Source: Crocinitomicaceae bacterium (lineage in GTDB: Bacteria > Bacteroidota > Bacteroidia > Flavobacteriales_D > Crocinitomicaceae). From it: 42,348 nucleotides of DNA. Position 1 is the stretch's first letter. The number at the start of each line of letters is the position of its first letter. Of this stretch, positions 8,330-16,415 are shown piece by piece. The DNA lies in contig JADJEU010000013.1 in assembly GCA_016709005.1 (NCBI GenBank), forward strand, positions 1 through 42,348, read 5' to 3'. The notes beneath the pieces were generated by a model, which was given only the letters and a program-made list of their open reading frames with translations, did no database searches and was not told where the DNA came from. The translations under genes and the position numbers were made by a program.

Positions 8330-9106
8330 ATGGCAAAATTTCTTTCTTACAATGTAAATGGCATTCGCGCGGCGATGACAAAAGATTGGATTAACTGGTT
8401 GAAATCAGTGAATCCCGATGTTGTTTGTTTACAGGAAACCAAAGCGCAATCCGATCAGTTGGATTTAAAAGAATTTGAAAAATTAGGATATAAAACCTAT
8501 TGGTTCTCTGCTCAAAAAAAAGGGTACAGCAGCGTAGCCATCTTTTCCAAAACAGAGCCTGATCATGTTGAATACGGTTGTGGCATTCCTAAGTATGATG
8601 ATGAAGGCAGAATTTTACGCGCTGATTTTGGAGATTTTTCAGTGTTAAGTTGTTACTTTCCAAGCGGCAGCAGCGGCGAAGATCGTCAGGATTTTAAAAT
8701 GGATTTTCTGGCAGATTTTCAACCCTATATTGATGAACTAAAAAAGACCAGAAAAAAATTATTGATTTCTGGTGATATCAATATTTGCCACGAAGCAATT
8801 GACATTCACAATCCGGTTTCCAATAAAAACTCCAGCGGATTTTTACCTGAAGAACGCGCCTGGGTCACTGGATTTTTAAAAACGGGATTTGTAGATACCT
8901 TCAGACACTTGAACAAAGAGCCAGGCAATTATACCTGGTGGTCATACCGCTTCAGTGCACGAAAAAAGAATCTGGGTTGGCGTATTGATTATCATCTGAT
9001 TTCAGAAAATCTATTGCCTCAACTTAAAAAATCGGAGATTCTTGCAGATGCCGTTCATTCAGATCATTGTCCAATTCTGGTTGAACTGGATGTAAAATTG
9101 GGCTAG
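8330..9106 (+). CDS. xth: Exodeoxyribonuclease III
   Basis: This enzyme cuts DNA at abasic sites and removes 3' blocking groups in base excision repair. The 258-residue product has the metal-dependent exonuclease/endonuclease/phosphatase fold: YNVNGIRAA at the N terminus, LQETKAQ with the metal-binding Glu (about residue 36), GDINICHEAIDIHNP in the middle, WWSYRFSARKKNLGWRIDY and the terminal SDHCPI motif with the catalytic Asp-His. Length is normal. The ATG at 8330 is set by the promoter four bases upstream. LysE follows on the same strand but has its own promoter. Confidence 0.97.
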   Translation: MAKFLSYNVNGIRAAMTKDWINWLKSVNPDVVCLQETKAQSDQLDLKEFEKLGYKTYWFSAQKKGYSSVAIFSKTEPDHVEYGCGIPKYDDEGRILRADFGDFSVLSCYFPSGSSGEDRQDFKMDFLADFQPYIDELKKTRKKLLISGDINICHEAIDIHNPVSNKNSSGFLPEERAWVTGFLKTGFVDTFRHLNKEPGNYTWWSYRFSARKKNLGWRIDYHLISENLLPQLKKSEILADAVHSDHCPILVELDVKLG

Positions 9107-9132
9107 GAAGTGATAACTATCAGTCGCTTTTT

Positions 9133-9164
9133 TTCGTACTAACCGAATAATCAAATTAATTTTG
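9133..9164 (+). promoter_or_regulatory. Bacteroidota-type promoter of the LysE gene
   Basis: TTCG at 9133-9136 (one mismatch to TTTG) and a perfect TAATTTTG at 9157-9164 are separated by 20 bases. The ATG of the LysE-family gene lies at 9169, four bases after the box, so the message should be nearly leaderless, as for xth. Confidence 0.6.
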
Positions 9165-9168
9165 TTGG

Positions 9169-9834
9169 ATGCTTGAAGTGATCATGGTTGGAATTGGATA
9201 CGGACTCTTACTTAGTGTAATGGTTGGACCGGCCTTTTTTGTCATGATTGAAACCAGCATCAACAAAGGAATCAAATCTGCTTTGTTTTTAGATCTGGGT
9301 GTTTTGTTGAGTGATTTGATGTACGTCACCATTGCGTTCGTTTTCTTTAATGAAGTATCTGAATTGATGTCTGGTGAAAACCGACACTTTCTGAAAATTA
9401 TTGGCGGGGGATTCTTTATCATACTCGGCATTGTTCACGTGAAAAAAAAGAAAGCGCTTTTTCTATCTGAACGCGCGCTCACCAAACCGCTCGCGCTTTC
9501 TGCCAGTAATTATCTCATGAACTTATTGAAAGGATTTATGCTCAATGCTGTAAATCCAGGCGTTCTCTTCTATTGGCTAACCTTAATGTCACTTTTGCCA
9601 GATGCACCTGCCGAATTGAGCTTAACCAGAACACAGGGCCTTATTATCTACATCTCCATCATTCTGGTTACTTTTTTTGGGTTGGATGTCTTAAAAATAT
9701 TTGGTGCAAAAAAATTAAAAGAGATTCTCACCCCGCAATGGATGTACGTTGTTAATTTGGTGTTAGGAATTATCTTGCTGGTCTTTGGAACACTCTTCCT
9801 TCTTCAGGGTATCTTAGCGCTCTTGAAATCATAA
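9169..9834 (+). CDS. LysE family transporter
   Basis: LysE/RhtB proteins export amino acids or related small molecules across the inner membrane. The 221 residues contain about six hydrophobic segments. The N terminus GIGYGLLLSVMVGPAFFVMIETSINKG shows the family's G-P-xFF motif, and GFMLNAVNPGVLFYW is the conserved NP motif of the fourth segment. A basic loop (HVKKKKA) lies between the helix groups. Length is normal. The substrate cannot be inferred. It stands between xth and the YwqK-type repeat protein on the same strand. Confidence 0.88.
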   Translation: MLEVIMVGIGYGLLLSVMVGPAFFVMIETSINKGIKSALFLDLGVLLSDLMYVTIAFVFFNEVSELMSGENRHFLKIIGGGFFIILGIVHVKKKKALFLSERALTKPLALSASNYLMNLLKGFMLNAVNPGVLFYWLTLMSLLPDAPAELSLTRTQGLIIYISIILVTFFGLDVLKIFGAKKLKEILTPQWMYVVNLVLGIILLVFGTLFLLQGILALLKS

Positions 9835-9886
9835 TGCAATCGTAACCTCAACCTTAATTTTGGTTATAGCTTCAAATTACTTACAC

Positions 9887-11590
9887 ATGCGATTTAAAAT
9901 TCTTTTTGTTCTATTCCTTTTATCATTTCAAACGCTTGCGCAGGATGAGAAACCAAAACCAAAAATGGTCAGAACCTATTGGGATTTTAACAGCACAATC
10001 ATGCAAAGTGAAGGCTATTATTATGCGGATGAGTTTTATGGTGAAACTACCCTTAAACATGGCCGCTGGAAATATTGGGATAAAAATGGAAATCTCGAAG
10101 AAGAGCAAATTTTTGTAAAAGGTAAACCACACGGCCCGGCAACAACTTACCATTCAAACGGAAAGAAAAAAGCAGTAGGTTATTTTAAAGAAGGAATTCA
10201 AGACAGCGTTTACTATGCGTGGCATGACAACGGAAAATTAAAAGAAGAAGGTTATTACACAAACGGCCGCCCGACAGGCAATTGGAATTACTATTACTAC
10301 AACGGTTATCACATGTCCGAAGAAAAGGTGCTGGACTCAGTTACCTATGTGATGAACTTCTGGAAAATGGATAGTACGCAAACCCTTACCAATGGAAACG
10401 GCCGCACTTTTATTTACTATACCTCCGGCTATCTTCAAGAATTCTATAGCTACACCGACGGAATAAAAAACGGCGATTTTGAGGAGTACACACCTAATGG
10501 AAGACCCTCGGTGATTGGTCAATACTTAGATGGACAGGAATACGGACATTGGACATTCTATTACTATACCGGCGGCATTGACCGCGAAGTAAATTACATT
10601 GAGGGCAAACTACACGGAGCCTATCTGAAAAATTACGACAATGGCAAAGTACATGTTACCGGTGAATTTGAAAATGGTTTAAAAACCGGTGATTGGGTCT
10701 GGTACACCAACGTTGGTACAGTAGATATCAAAGGACAGTTCAAAAATGGTTTGCAGGATGGTTACTGGGAATATTGGTATCCGGGAGATACTCTTCATTT
10801 AGAAAGTAAAGGTTATTTCAAAGAAGGTTTGCGTGATGGCGACTGGAAATTTTATTATAAAACCGGTGCGGTGTGGCGTGAAGGTTCATACAAAAATGAC
10901 CTTGAACAAGGACGCTGGAAAACATGGTATGAAAACGGAAAACTATTAAATGAAGGTGACTTTGTAGAAGGAAAAGAACACGGTGACTGGATTCAAAATT
11001 GGGACAATGGCAAACGAAAAAATGAAGCCACTTTTAAAATGGGAAAGCTTCATGGTACGTGGAAATCTTATTCTAAAAAAGGCCAATTAACCTTATCCGG
11101 CGAATATGAAGACGATTTAAAAACAGGCCTCTGGAGCAGATACGACGAAAAAGGAAATTTGCTGGAGACGGGCTATTACAAAATTGTTGAAACAAAAAAA
11201 CACCACGTAGATTATGGACCTATGGCCAAGCGTACCGTCATGGAAAGTGTAAAGGATGGTCACTGGGTTTGGTATAGTCCAAAAGATCACAAAAAATCAC
11301 ATGAAGGTGATTATAAAGATGGCAAAGAAGACGGAACCTGGATTTACTATTTCCCGGGAGGTGAAAAACCGTTCCAGATGATTGAATACAAAGACGGTCT
11401 ATTGAATGGCAAAATGCTGACCTTTGAATGGCGTCCACACTATGTGCAATCAGCCGTTGAATACAAAGATGGCATCAAGCATGGCAAAGCAACCATCTAT
11501 GATAAAAATGGAAAAGTACTGAAAGAGAAAACTTTTTTAGACGGTGTTGAAGTGGGTCCAGATGGTAAACCAAAAGTGTTTGCACCTTAG
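9887..11590 (+). CDS. Secreted MORN/YwqK-type repeat protein
   Basis: The 567-residue product begins with a signal peptide (MRFKILFVLFLLSFQTLAQ) and then consists almost entirely of about 20 beta-hairpin repeats of roughly 23 residues of the form xxYxNGKxxxxGxYxxGxxxGxW, the pattern annotated as MORN or YwqK-antitoxin repeats. Such long exported versions are frequent in Bacteroidota and have no established function. The name antitoxin should not be taken literally, since no toxin gene lies nearby. The ATG at 9887 is preferred to a TTG at 9860 because it begins the signal peptide directly. A TAATTTTG box lies about 27 bases upstream. The C terminus (DGVEVGPDGKPKVFAP) is not a T9SS domain. Confidence 0.85.
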   Translation: MRFKILFVLFLLSFQTLAQDEKPKPKMVRTYWDFNSTIMQSEGYYYADEFYGETTLKHGRWKYWDKNGNLEEEQIFVKGKPHGPATTYHSNGKKKAVGYFKEGIQDSVYYAWHDNGKLKEEGYYTNGRPTGNWNYYYYNGYHMSEEKVLDSVTYVMNFWKMDSTQTLTNGNGRTFIYYTSGYLQEFYSYTDGIKNGDFEEYTPNGRPSVIGQYLDGQEYGHWTFYYYTGGIDREVNYIEGKLHGAYLKNYDNGKVHVTGEFENGLKTGDWVWYTNVGTVDIKGQFKNGLQDGYWEYWYPGDTLHLESKGYFKEGLRDGDWKFYYKTGAVWREGSYKNDLEQGRWKTWYENGKLLNEGDFVEGKEHGDWIQNWDNGKRKNEATFKMGKLHGTWKSYSKKGQLTLSGEYEDDLKTGLWSRYDEKGNLLETGYYKIVETKKHHVDYGPMAKRTVMESVKDGHWVWYSPKDHKKSHEGDYKDGKEDGTWIYYFPGGEKPFQMIEYKDGLLNGKMLTFEWRPHYVQSAVEYKDGIKHGKATIYDKNGKVLKEKTFLDGVEVGPDGKPKVFAP

Positions 11591-11604
11591 CGGAACCAAT
11601 TAAG

Positions 11605-12471
11605 CTATCTCAAAATTTCTTTCACGTTTGCTTTTATTTTGAAACAGATTTCATCGGTGGGTAAATCGTTGTCATCTTTTCCAAATGGATCTTCAATTTC
11701 CTCTGCCAGAATTTCAATACTCACCAGTACGTAGAAAATAAAAATAGCTACCAGCGATGAGTAATATCCAAATGAATCAATAAAAGCAAGCGGAACAGTC
11801 GTCACGTAAATGAAAATAAATTTCTTGAGGAACATGCTGTATGAATATGGAATGGGCGTTCCTTTAATACGTTCACAGGCTCCGGTAATTTCTGAAAATG
11901 ATCGCAGGTTATAGTCCAGTGCAAGGTATTCCTCTTGTGTAATTACGCCGCGCTTTTTCATCTGATGCAATCTTTCATACATCAATTTGGCAATGAAACT
12001 TGTTTTGTGATTTACTTTTTGAATAGCAACAATTTCGTCGGCTGTCAGGTCCATCTCTTCTATGATAACACCGTCGCGCAACTGCTCTTTCATGGCAATC
12101 GCATAATTCGGTATCATGCGTGCAAAATAGTTTTCATCTTCCTTATCAGTAGTTAATGAGCCAATTTTTATCGCCAGGTTGCGCGTATTGTTTACCAGAT
12201 TTCCCCATTGCTTTCTACCATCCCACCAGCGGTCGTAAGCCGTATTCGTTCTGAAAACAAGTAACAAGGACAATACAAATCCTATCAATGAGTAAACACC
12301 CATCAGCTCAGACAGAAACGCAATATGTCCGAAATAATGCATTTCAACATAAACAAATCCAAACGTCAATACACCAATAAAAATCAACTCTTTCCAAAGC
12401 AAATAGAAAGTGTCACTCTTATGGAAGGCAAAAATATGTCTGAACCAGGTTTTGGGGTTGTATTTTATCAT
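11605..12471 (-). CDS. Bestrophin family ion channel
   Basis: Bacterial bestrophins (UPF0187) form pentameric ion channels in the inner membrane. The 288 residues carry the expected start with a Trp-rich amphipathic part (NPKTWFRHIFAFHKSDT), a membrane pair (ELIFIGVLTFGFVYV, YSLIGFVLSLLLVFRTNTAYDRWWDGRKQW) and a second pair after a long cytoplasmic helix region. RTNTAYDRWWDGRKQWG is the family signature, and IEDPFGKDDNDLP near the C terminus is the acidic cluster found in bestrophins. The gene is convergent with the YwqK-type gene (14 bases between stops). Confidence 0.93.
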   Translation of the reverse strand: MIKYNPKTWFRHIFAFHKSDTFYLLWKELIFIGVLTFGFVYVEMHYFGHIAFLSELMGVYSLIGFVLSLLLVFRTNTAYDRWWDGRKQWGNLVNNTRNLAIKIGSLTTDKEDENYFARMIPNYAIAMKEQLRDGVIIEEMDLTADEIVAIQKVNHKTSFIAKLMYERLHQMKKRGVITQEEYLALDYNLRSFSEITGACERIKGTPIPYSYSMFLKKFIFIYVTTVPLAFIDSFGYYSSLVAIFIFYVLVSIEILAEEIEDPFGKDDNDLPTDEICFKIKANVKEILR

Positions 12472-12730
12472 GTTGCTATAATTCGGGTTCTAAATTAAGA
12501 ATTAGTCTATATTAAATCTCAAAATACACGTCTGTTTCAAATCAAGCATTTAATATTAACCCGATAAGGTCTCAAGCTGCACTCAAGATGACAGTTCACG
12601 CTCCAACGCCTCTCAAATTTAACCCTACCTGAAATTGTCCATTTGAATTTGGAACTTGTTCATTTGCCACCATAGCCATTGTGACTGGAATTTACCTTCA
12701 ACTTTGTAATTTGTTTATTTGAAATTGGAA

Positions 12731-12761
12731 TTTCCCCTCTTCTGTCTTTCTCTTATCTTTG
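12731..12761 (+). promoter_or_regulatory. Putative promoter of the YihY gene
   Basis: A perfect TATCTTTG box lies at 12754-12761 with TTTC at 12731-12734 as a weak -33 element (19-base spacing). The GTG start follows five bases later. The rest of the 12472-12766 gap holds degenerate AT-rich stretches with repeated GAATTTGGAA-like words and no gene. Confidence 0.55.
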
Positions 12762-12766
12762 CCTCA

Positions 12767-13753
12767 GTGAAAAAACTGATTGAAAAAATAAAACGACCGT
12801 TTCGAATTTTGCATGTCACTCTGGTGCGCAAAATAATTCACGTCTCACGTCGAATTGTTTTTCCGGGCTTTGAGGGCTTATCCATGTGGGAGGTACTTTT
12901 TTTCTTTGTCTGGTCGCTTAAAAAAGGACTCATCACGCAACGCGCAGCATCACTTTCCTACCACTTTTTTTTAGCAATGATTCCTTTTGGTTTGTTGCTC
13001 GTCATTCTAAGTGCCTATCTGCCTTTTTACGATATCGAGCATGATATCATTCCCATTCTGGCCGGTTTTATTCCACAGCAATTGGTAGAAAATCTTTTAC
13101 AAAGTATGCATGAGTTTGAAAACTCCAGCGTCAGTTCCCTCATCTCTTTTGGGTTTGTCTTATCCCTTTATTTTGCGTCTAACGGTTTTGCCGTCATGCT
13201 TGAAACATTTAACTCAACGCGTCAAAAAATAAAAAAACGCGGCTGGTGGCAAATCAAATTTGTTTCGTTGGCATTCGTTGTTGTTTTTCTAATTGGCTTG
13301 CTTCTCAGTTTCTTCATCCTGCTTACTGAAAAAAGTATGCTCAACAGTCTGGCTGATCGCAGCGCATTTATCGAATCACACTATTATACATTCTTTGTCA
13401 TCATCAACAGTCTGTTCTTCATTATTGTATTGTACTTTGCCATTGCACTGATTTATTATTTTGGTCCATCCAACCGCGGAACGTTTAAATTTTTCTCAGC
13501 AGGTGCATCACTCTCAACACTCATGATCGTTATTATCTCATTCTTCTATTTCTATTACGTAAATGAATTTGCAAAATACAATGAACTCTATGGTTCCATT
13601 GGCACCATTATGATTTTATTGCTTTGGATTTATTTTGTGTCCATTGCACTTTTGGTTGGCTTTGAACTAAACGCCAGCATCCACGGTGCGTTACTCAAAA
13701 AGCGGTTGGATCAGTTGGGCACTATTGAATCTCGTCAGGAAAAAGCATATTAA
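12767..13753 (+). CDS. YihY/virulence factor BrkB family membrane protein
   Basis: This family (once misnamed ribonuclease BN) comprises inner-membrane proteins of about 300 residues, probably transporters. The 328-residue product shows the family start with FPGFEGLSMWEVLFFFVWSLKKG, then ITQRAASLSYHFFLAMIPF (the RAAALSYYTLFSLVP-like motif), six hydrophobic segments, and the closing GSIGTIMILLLWIYFVSIALLVGFELNA. The start is a GTG at 12767, chosen because a TATCTTTG promoter box ends six bases earlier; a TTG at 12719 lies upstream of that box. No link to its neighbours is evident. Confidence 0.92.
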   Translation: MKKLIEKIKRPFRILHVTLVRKIIHVSRRIVFPGFEGLSMWEVLFFFVWSLKKGLITQRAASLSYHFFLAMIPFGLLLVILSAYLPFYDIEHDIIPILAGFIPQQLVENLLQSMHEFENSSVSSLISFGFVLSLYFASNGFAVMLETFNSTRQKIKKRGWWQIKFVSLAFVVVFLIGLLLSFFILLTEKSMLNSLADRSAFIESHYYTFFVIINSLFFIIVLYFAIALIYYFGPSNRGTFKFFSAGASLSTLMIVIISFFYFYYVNEFAKYNELYGSIGTIMILLLWIYFVSIALLVGFELNASIHGALLKKRLDQLGTIESRQEKAY

Positions 13754-13775
13754 TTTAATCTTCCTTTATTTATTT

Positions 13776-13848
13776 GGGCGTTACCTCGGTCTACTCATCC
13801 TCTCACGGCTATGCCGTGATGCGGGTTATCCGCTGCTATCCCTAACGC
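13776..13848. repeat. Bacteroidota-type intergenic palindromic element
   Basis: The element is bounded by GCGTTA (13778-13783) and its complement TAACGC (13843-13848). It contains a perfect hairpin, CACGGC (13804-13809) and GCCGTG (13813-13818) with a TAT loop, followed by GGTTATCCGCTGCTATCCC. I recall similar GGGCGTTA...TAACGC elements between genes in many Bacteroidota genomes, where the role is unknown. It lies just after the YihY stop codon and might end transcription. Confidence 0.65.
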
Positions 13849-13906
13849 AAAATCTCCAAACTAAATGCAATCACAAACAATATGAACATTTGTCGCTGTT
13901 TTTGGT

Positions 13907-13914
13907 TAATTTTG
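13907..13914 (+). promoter_or_regulatory. Putative -7 box of the YceI gene
   Basis: TAATTTTG matches the Bacteroidota -7 consensus TAnnTTTG and lies 25 bases before the ATG at 13940. The nearest TTTG (13889-13892) is only 14 bases upstream, shorter than usual, so the -33 element is uncertain. Confidence 0.45.
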
Positions 13915-13939
13915 CTATAACTTAATACATCCAATCACA

Positions 13940-14566
13940 ATGAAAAAAATAATCTATTCCTTCGGTCTTCTTGCTTTCACACTTGCATCTTGCGGTGGTG
14001 GTGAAGCTGAATCTACTACAACCACTGATACGGTTGAAGTTTGCAAATATTCTTATGACTCATCAGCTACTGAACTGACATGGACCGCATTTAAACTCAC
14101 TGAAAAAATTGGTGTAAACGGTACCTTCAATCAAATCAATGTAACAGCAAAAGACAGCGTTGCAGATATGTTTGCGGTTTTAACCGGTGCAACTTTTGAA
14201 ATTCCAATCGCATCCTTAAACTCACAAGATCCTGTTCGTGATGGCAAAGTAACACGCAGTTTCTTCGGCAACATGATTGAAACATCTTCTATCACCGGAA
14301 CTGTAAATTCAATTTCCGCAACTACTGCTTCAGTAGCAATTTTAATGAACGGCGTTACTAAAGAATACACCGGCACAGTGACTGTAGATGCTGAAACAAT
14401 CACCATGACAACGACTATCGACTTGATTGATTTCAACGCACAAACGTCAATGGATTCACTGAGCGTGGTTTGTTCTGAAAAACACACCGGTCCTGATGGC
14501 GTGAACAAATTCTGGTCAACAGTTGACATTGCTGTGAAAACTACTTTAGTAAAAACCTGTAAATAA
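13940..14566 (+). CDS. YceI family lipoprotein
   Basis: YceI proteins are small lipocalin-like beta barrels that bind isoprenoid or other lipids in the periplasm. The 208 residues start with a lipoprotein signal whose lipidated Cys is residue 18 (LASC followed by GGGE, then an acidic Thr/Ser linker). The body has the family features: SYDSSATELTWTAFKLTEKIGVNGTFNQI at the start, VRDGKVTRSFFGNM in the centre and a closing VDIAVKTTLV strand. It is preceded by a TAATTTTG box and followed by an inverted repeat. Confidence 0.85.
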   Translation: MKKIIYSFGLLAFTLASCGGGEAESTTTTDTVEVCKYSYDSSATELTWTAFKLTEKIGVNGTFNQINVTAKDSVADMFAVLTGATFEIPIASLNSQDPVRDGKVTRSFFGNMIETSSITGTVNSISATTASVAILMNGVTKEYTGTVTVDAETITMTTTIDLIDFNAQTSMDSLSVVCSEKHTGPDGVNKFWSTVDIAVKTTLVKTCK

Positions 14567-14572
14567 TTTTTC

Positions 14573-14640
14573 ACCGCAAAGACACAAAGAGCGCAAAGAA
14601 ATTCACAAAAAAACTTTGCATCCTTTGCGTCTTTGCGGTT
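14573..14640. repeat. Inverted repeat of the ACCGCAAAGAC / GTCTTTGCGGTT type
   Basis: The left arm at 14573-14598 (ACCGCAAAGACACAAAGAGC and onward) is complementary at 22 of 26 positions to the right arm at 14614-14640, which ends CTTTGCGTCTTTGCGGTT. It lies six bases after the YceI stop, so the transcript can form a strong hairpin followed by a T9 run (14643-14651), which would also act as a terminator. Right arms of the same sequence recur near 33282 and 33643. Confidence 0.75.
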
Positions 14641-14664
14641 ATTTTTTTTTCTGATTTCAATCTC

Positions 14665-15678
14665 ATGTCAAAAAAAATCATCGTCACTGGCGGCGCCGGA
14701 TACATTGGATCACATACCGTGGTTGAATTAATGCATGCCGGTTATGAACCCGTAATCATTGATGATTTTAGAAATTCAAAGCCGTGGATTATTGATCGTA
14801 TTGGCGAACTCACAGGTAAATATCCGCTGGGTCATTCAATTGATTGTGCTGATGAAAAAGAAGTACTTTCTGTTTTTAGAAATTACACTGATATTTTTGG
14901 GGTCATTCATTTTGCCGCCTATAAAGCAGTTGGTGAATCAGTGCAAAAACCAACTATGTACTATCAAAACAACATTGGTTCGCTCTGTGCGATTCTCAAT
15001 GCGATGAAAGAAACAAAAATTTCCAATCTGGTTTTTTCATCTTCCTGCACAGTATATGGTGAGCCTTCAACACCAGCCGTAACAGAAAATACGCCCATTC
15101 AAAAAGCTAATTCACCTTACGGCGACACCAAAATAATTTGTGAGCGCATCATCGAAAATGTAAAAATTTCAGGGCAACCCATTCAGGCTGCTTTGCTTCG
15201 TTACTTCAATCCAATTGGTGCACATCCTTCTGGAAAATTAGGGGAACTGCCAAACGGAATTCCAAATAATTTAGTTCCTTACATTACACAAACCGCAGCT
15301 GGAATTCGCGAGCAACTTGTGGTTAATGGAAATGATTACACTACGTCTGACGGAACAAATATTCGTGATTACATTCACGTGGTTGATCTTGCTAAAGCGC
15401 ACGTCAAAGCATTGGAGTGGTTGCAAAATCAAAACAAGCCTGTCTGTGAGCCATTTAATTTGGGAACCGGAAAAGGAACCTCAGTTCTTGAAATAATTCA
15501 TAGTTTTGAAGAAGTGAACCAAGTGAAAGTGAATTATAAAATAGGCCCACGTCGTGAAGGAGATGTAGAACAAATTTTTGCAAATCCAACCAAAGCAGAA
15601 AAAATGCTGAACTGGAAATGTGATTACAGCGTGGCCGATGCACTCAAACATTCTTGGAACTGGGAAAAAACACTTTAA
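14665..15678 (+). CDS. galE: UDP-glucose 4-epimerase GalE
   Basis: GalE interconverts UDP-glucose and UDP-galactose for surface glycan synthesis. The 337 residues are normal length for the extended short-chain dehydrogenase fold. The NAD-binding motif TGGAGYIGSH lies at 8-17, the catalytic Ser in VFSSSCTVYGEP, and the Tyr-Lys pair in SPYGDTK (about residue 150). LRYFNPIGAHPSGKLGE and NIRDYIHVVDLAKAH are GalE-typical. The next gene starts two bases after its stop, so the two are probably co-transcribed. Confidence 0.96.
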   Translation: MSKKIIVTGGAGYIGSHTVVELMHAGYEPVIIDDFRNSKPWIIDRIGELTGKYPLGHSIDCADEKEVLSVFRNYTDIFGVIHFAAYKAVGESVQKPTMYYQNNIGSLCAILNAMKETKISNLVFSSSCTVYGEPSTPAVTENTPIQKANSPYGDTKIICERIIENVKISGQPIQAALLRYFNPIGAHPSGKLGELPNGIPNNLVPYITQTAAGIREQLVVNGNDYTTSDGTNIRDYIHVVDLAKAHVKALEWLQNQNKPVCEPFNLGTGKGTSVLEIIHSFEEVNQVKVNYKIGPRREGDVEQIFANPTKAEKMLNWKCDYSVADALKHSWNWEKTL

Positions 15679-15679
15679 G

Positions 15680-16415
15680 TTGAAAAAGATTTTCTACATA
15701 CTTAGTATCATTTTCACCGTTGCAGGTTATGCGCAACAAAATCCGTACGAACATCCGTTTCATAAAAGACGTCCAGGTTTATTCAGATTGTATACTGGCT
15801 TTACAGCTCCTGGCGAAGATTCACCTGAAAAATTTGACCGCCTCAATACTGATTTTTATTGGAATTCGTGGTTGGGTGAAACGGGCGGAACAACAACTGT
15901 ATTTTATGCGCTTGGTCACAACATCAATTTAATGTTTGATATTCCCTTTCAGAAAAAATCTGTTTTTGGAATTGCAATTGGTTTGGGTTATTCTCATTTC
16001 TGTGTCCGTCACGACGGTGATTTTGCTTTCATGACAAATACTTCAGGTAAAGGATATACGCGCTTTGCGCTACACCGGCGATGCACGCTGGATCAATCGC
16101 ACCGTATTTAATTTTGTTGAAGTTCCTTTCGAAATCAGAATTCGTACTGCCGGTGAACGTGGAAAATTTAAATTTTATCCAGGATTCAAAGCCGGTTTTA
16201 TGGTTGAAAATTATCACAAATGGCGCATTGGAAGTCAGGAATACAAAGAGTTTAATTTTCCTGATCTGAATCGCATTCATTACGGTCCAACAATTCGTAT
16301 TGGCTTTGACAACATCATGCTTTTTGGTTATTACGACATGACCACCCTTTTCACCAATGACGACAGCAACAAACTGCAATTGTTTTCAGCAGGGATTAGT
16401 ATTGGCTGGTTTTAG
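15680..16415 (+). pseudogene. Outer-membrane beta-barrel protein (PorT-like), split by a frameshift
   Basis: A TTG start at 15680, two bases after galE, gives a signal peptide (KKIFYILSIIFTVAGYAQ). A barrel-like sequence follows: LFRLYTGFTAPGEDSP, VFGIAIGLGYSHFCVRHDGD. The frame breaks at the TTT run 16064-16066. Removing one T joins it to a second frame reading LRYTGDARWINRTVFNFVEV, then VPFEIRIRT and ending FSAGISIGWF. The joined product of about 244 residues has the GYSHF and FVEVPFEIR features of outer-membrane beta-barrel (PorT-type) proteins. The last residue is aromatic, as usual for barrels. The gene either carries a real one-base insertion or the sequence has an error. It converges on the next gene with stops overlapping by four bases. 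Confidence 0.75.

Noticed and set aside
8086..8394. Open frame of 102 residues over the GTTGA repeat and the xth start
   Set aside because: It translates the tandem repeat into low-complexity sequence, has no family features and overlaps xth in another frame.
9887..11590. YwqK-type protein as part of a toxin-antitoxin module
   Set aside because: It has a signal peptide and no toxin gene nearby; the antitoxin label for this repeat family is only an annotation habit.
13686..13925. Open frame of 79 residues after the YihY gene
   Set aside because: It covers the YihY 3' end in another frame and the GGGCGTTA palindromic element; no protein-like signal.
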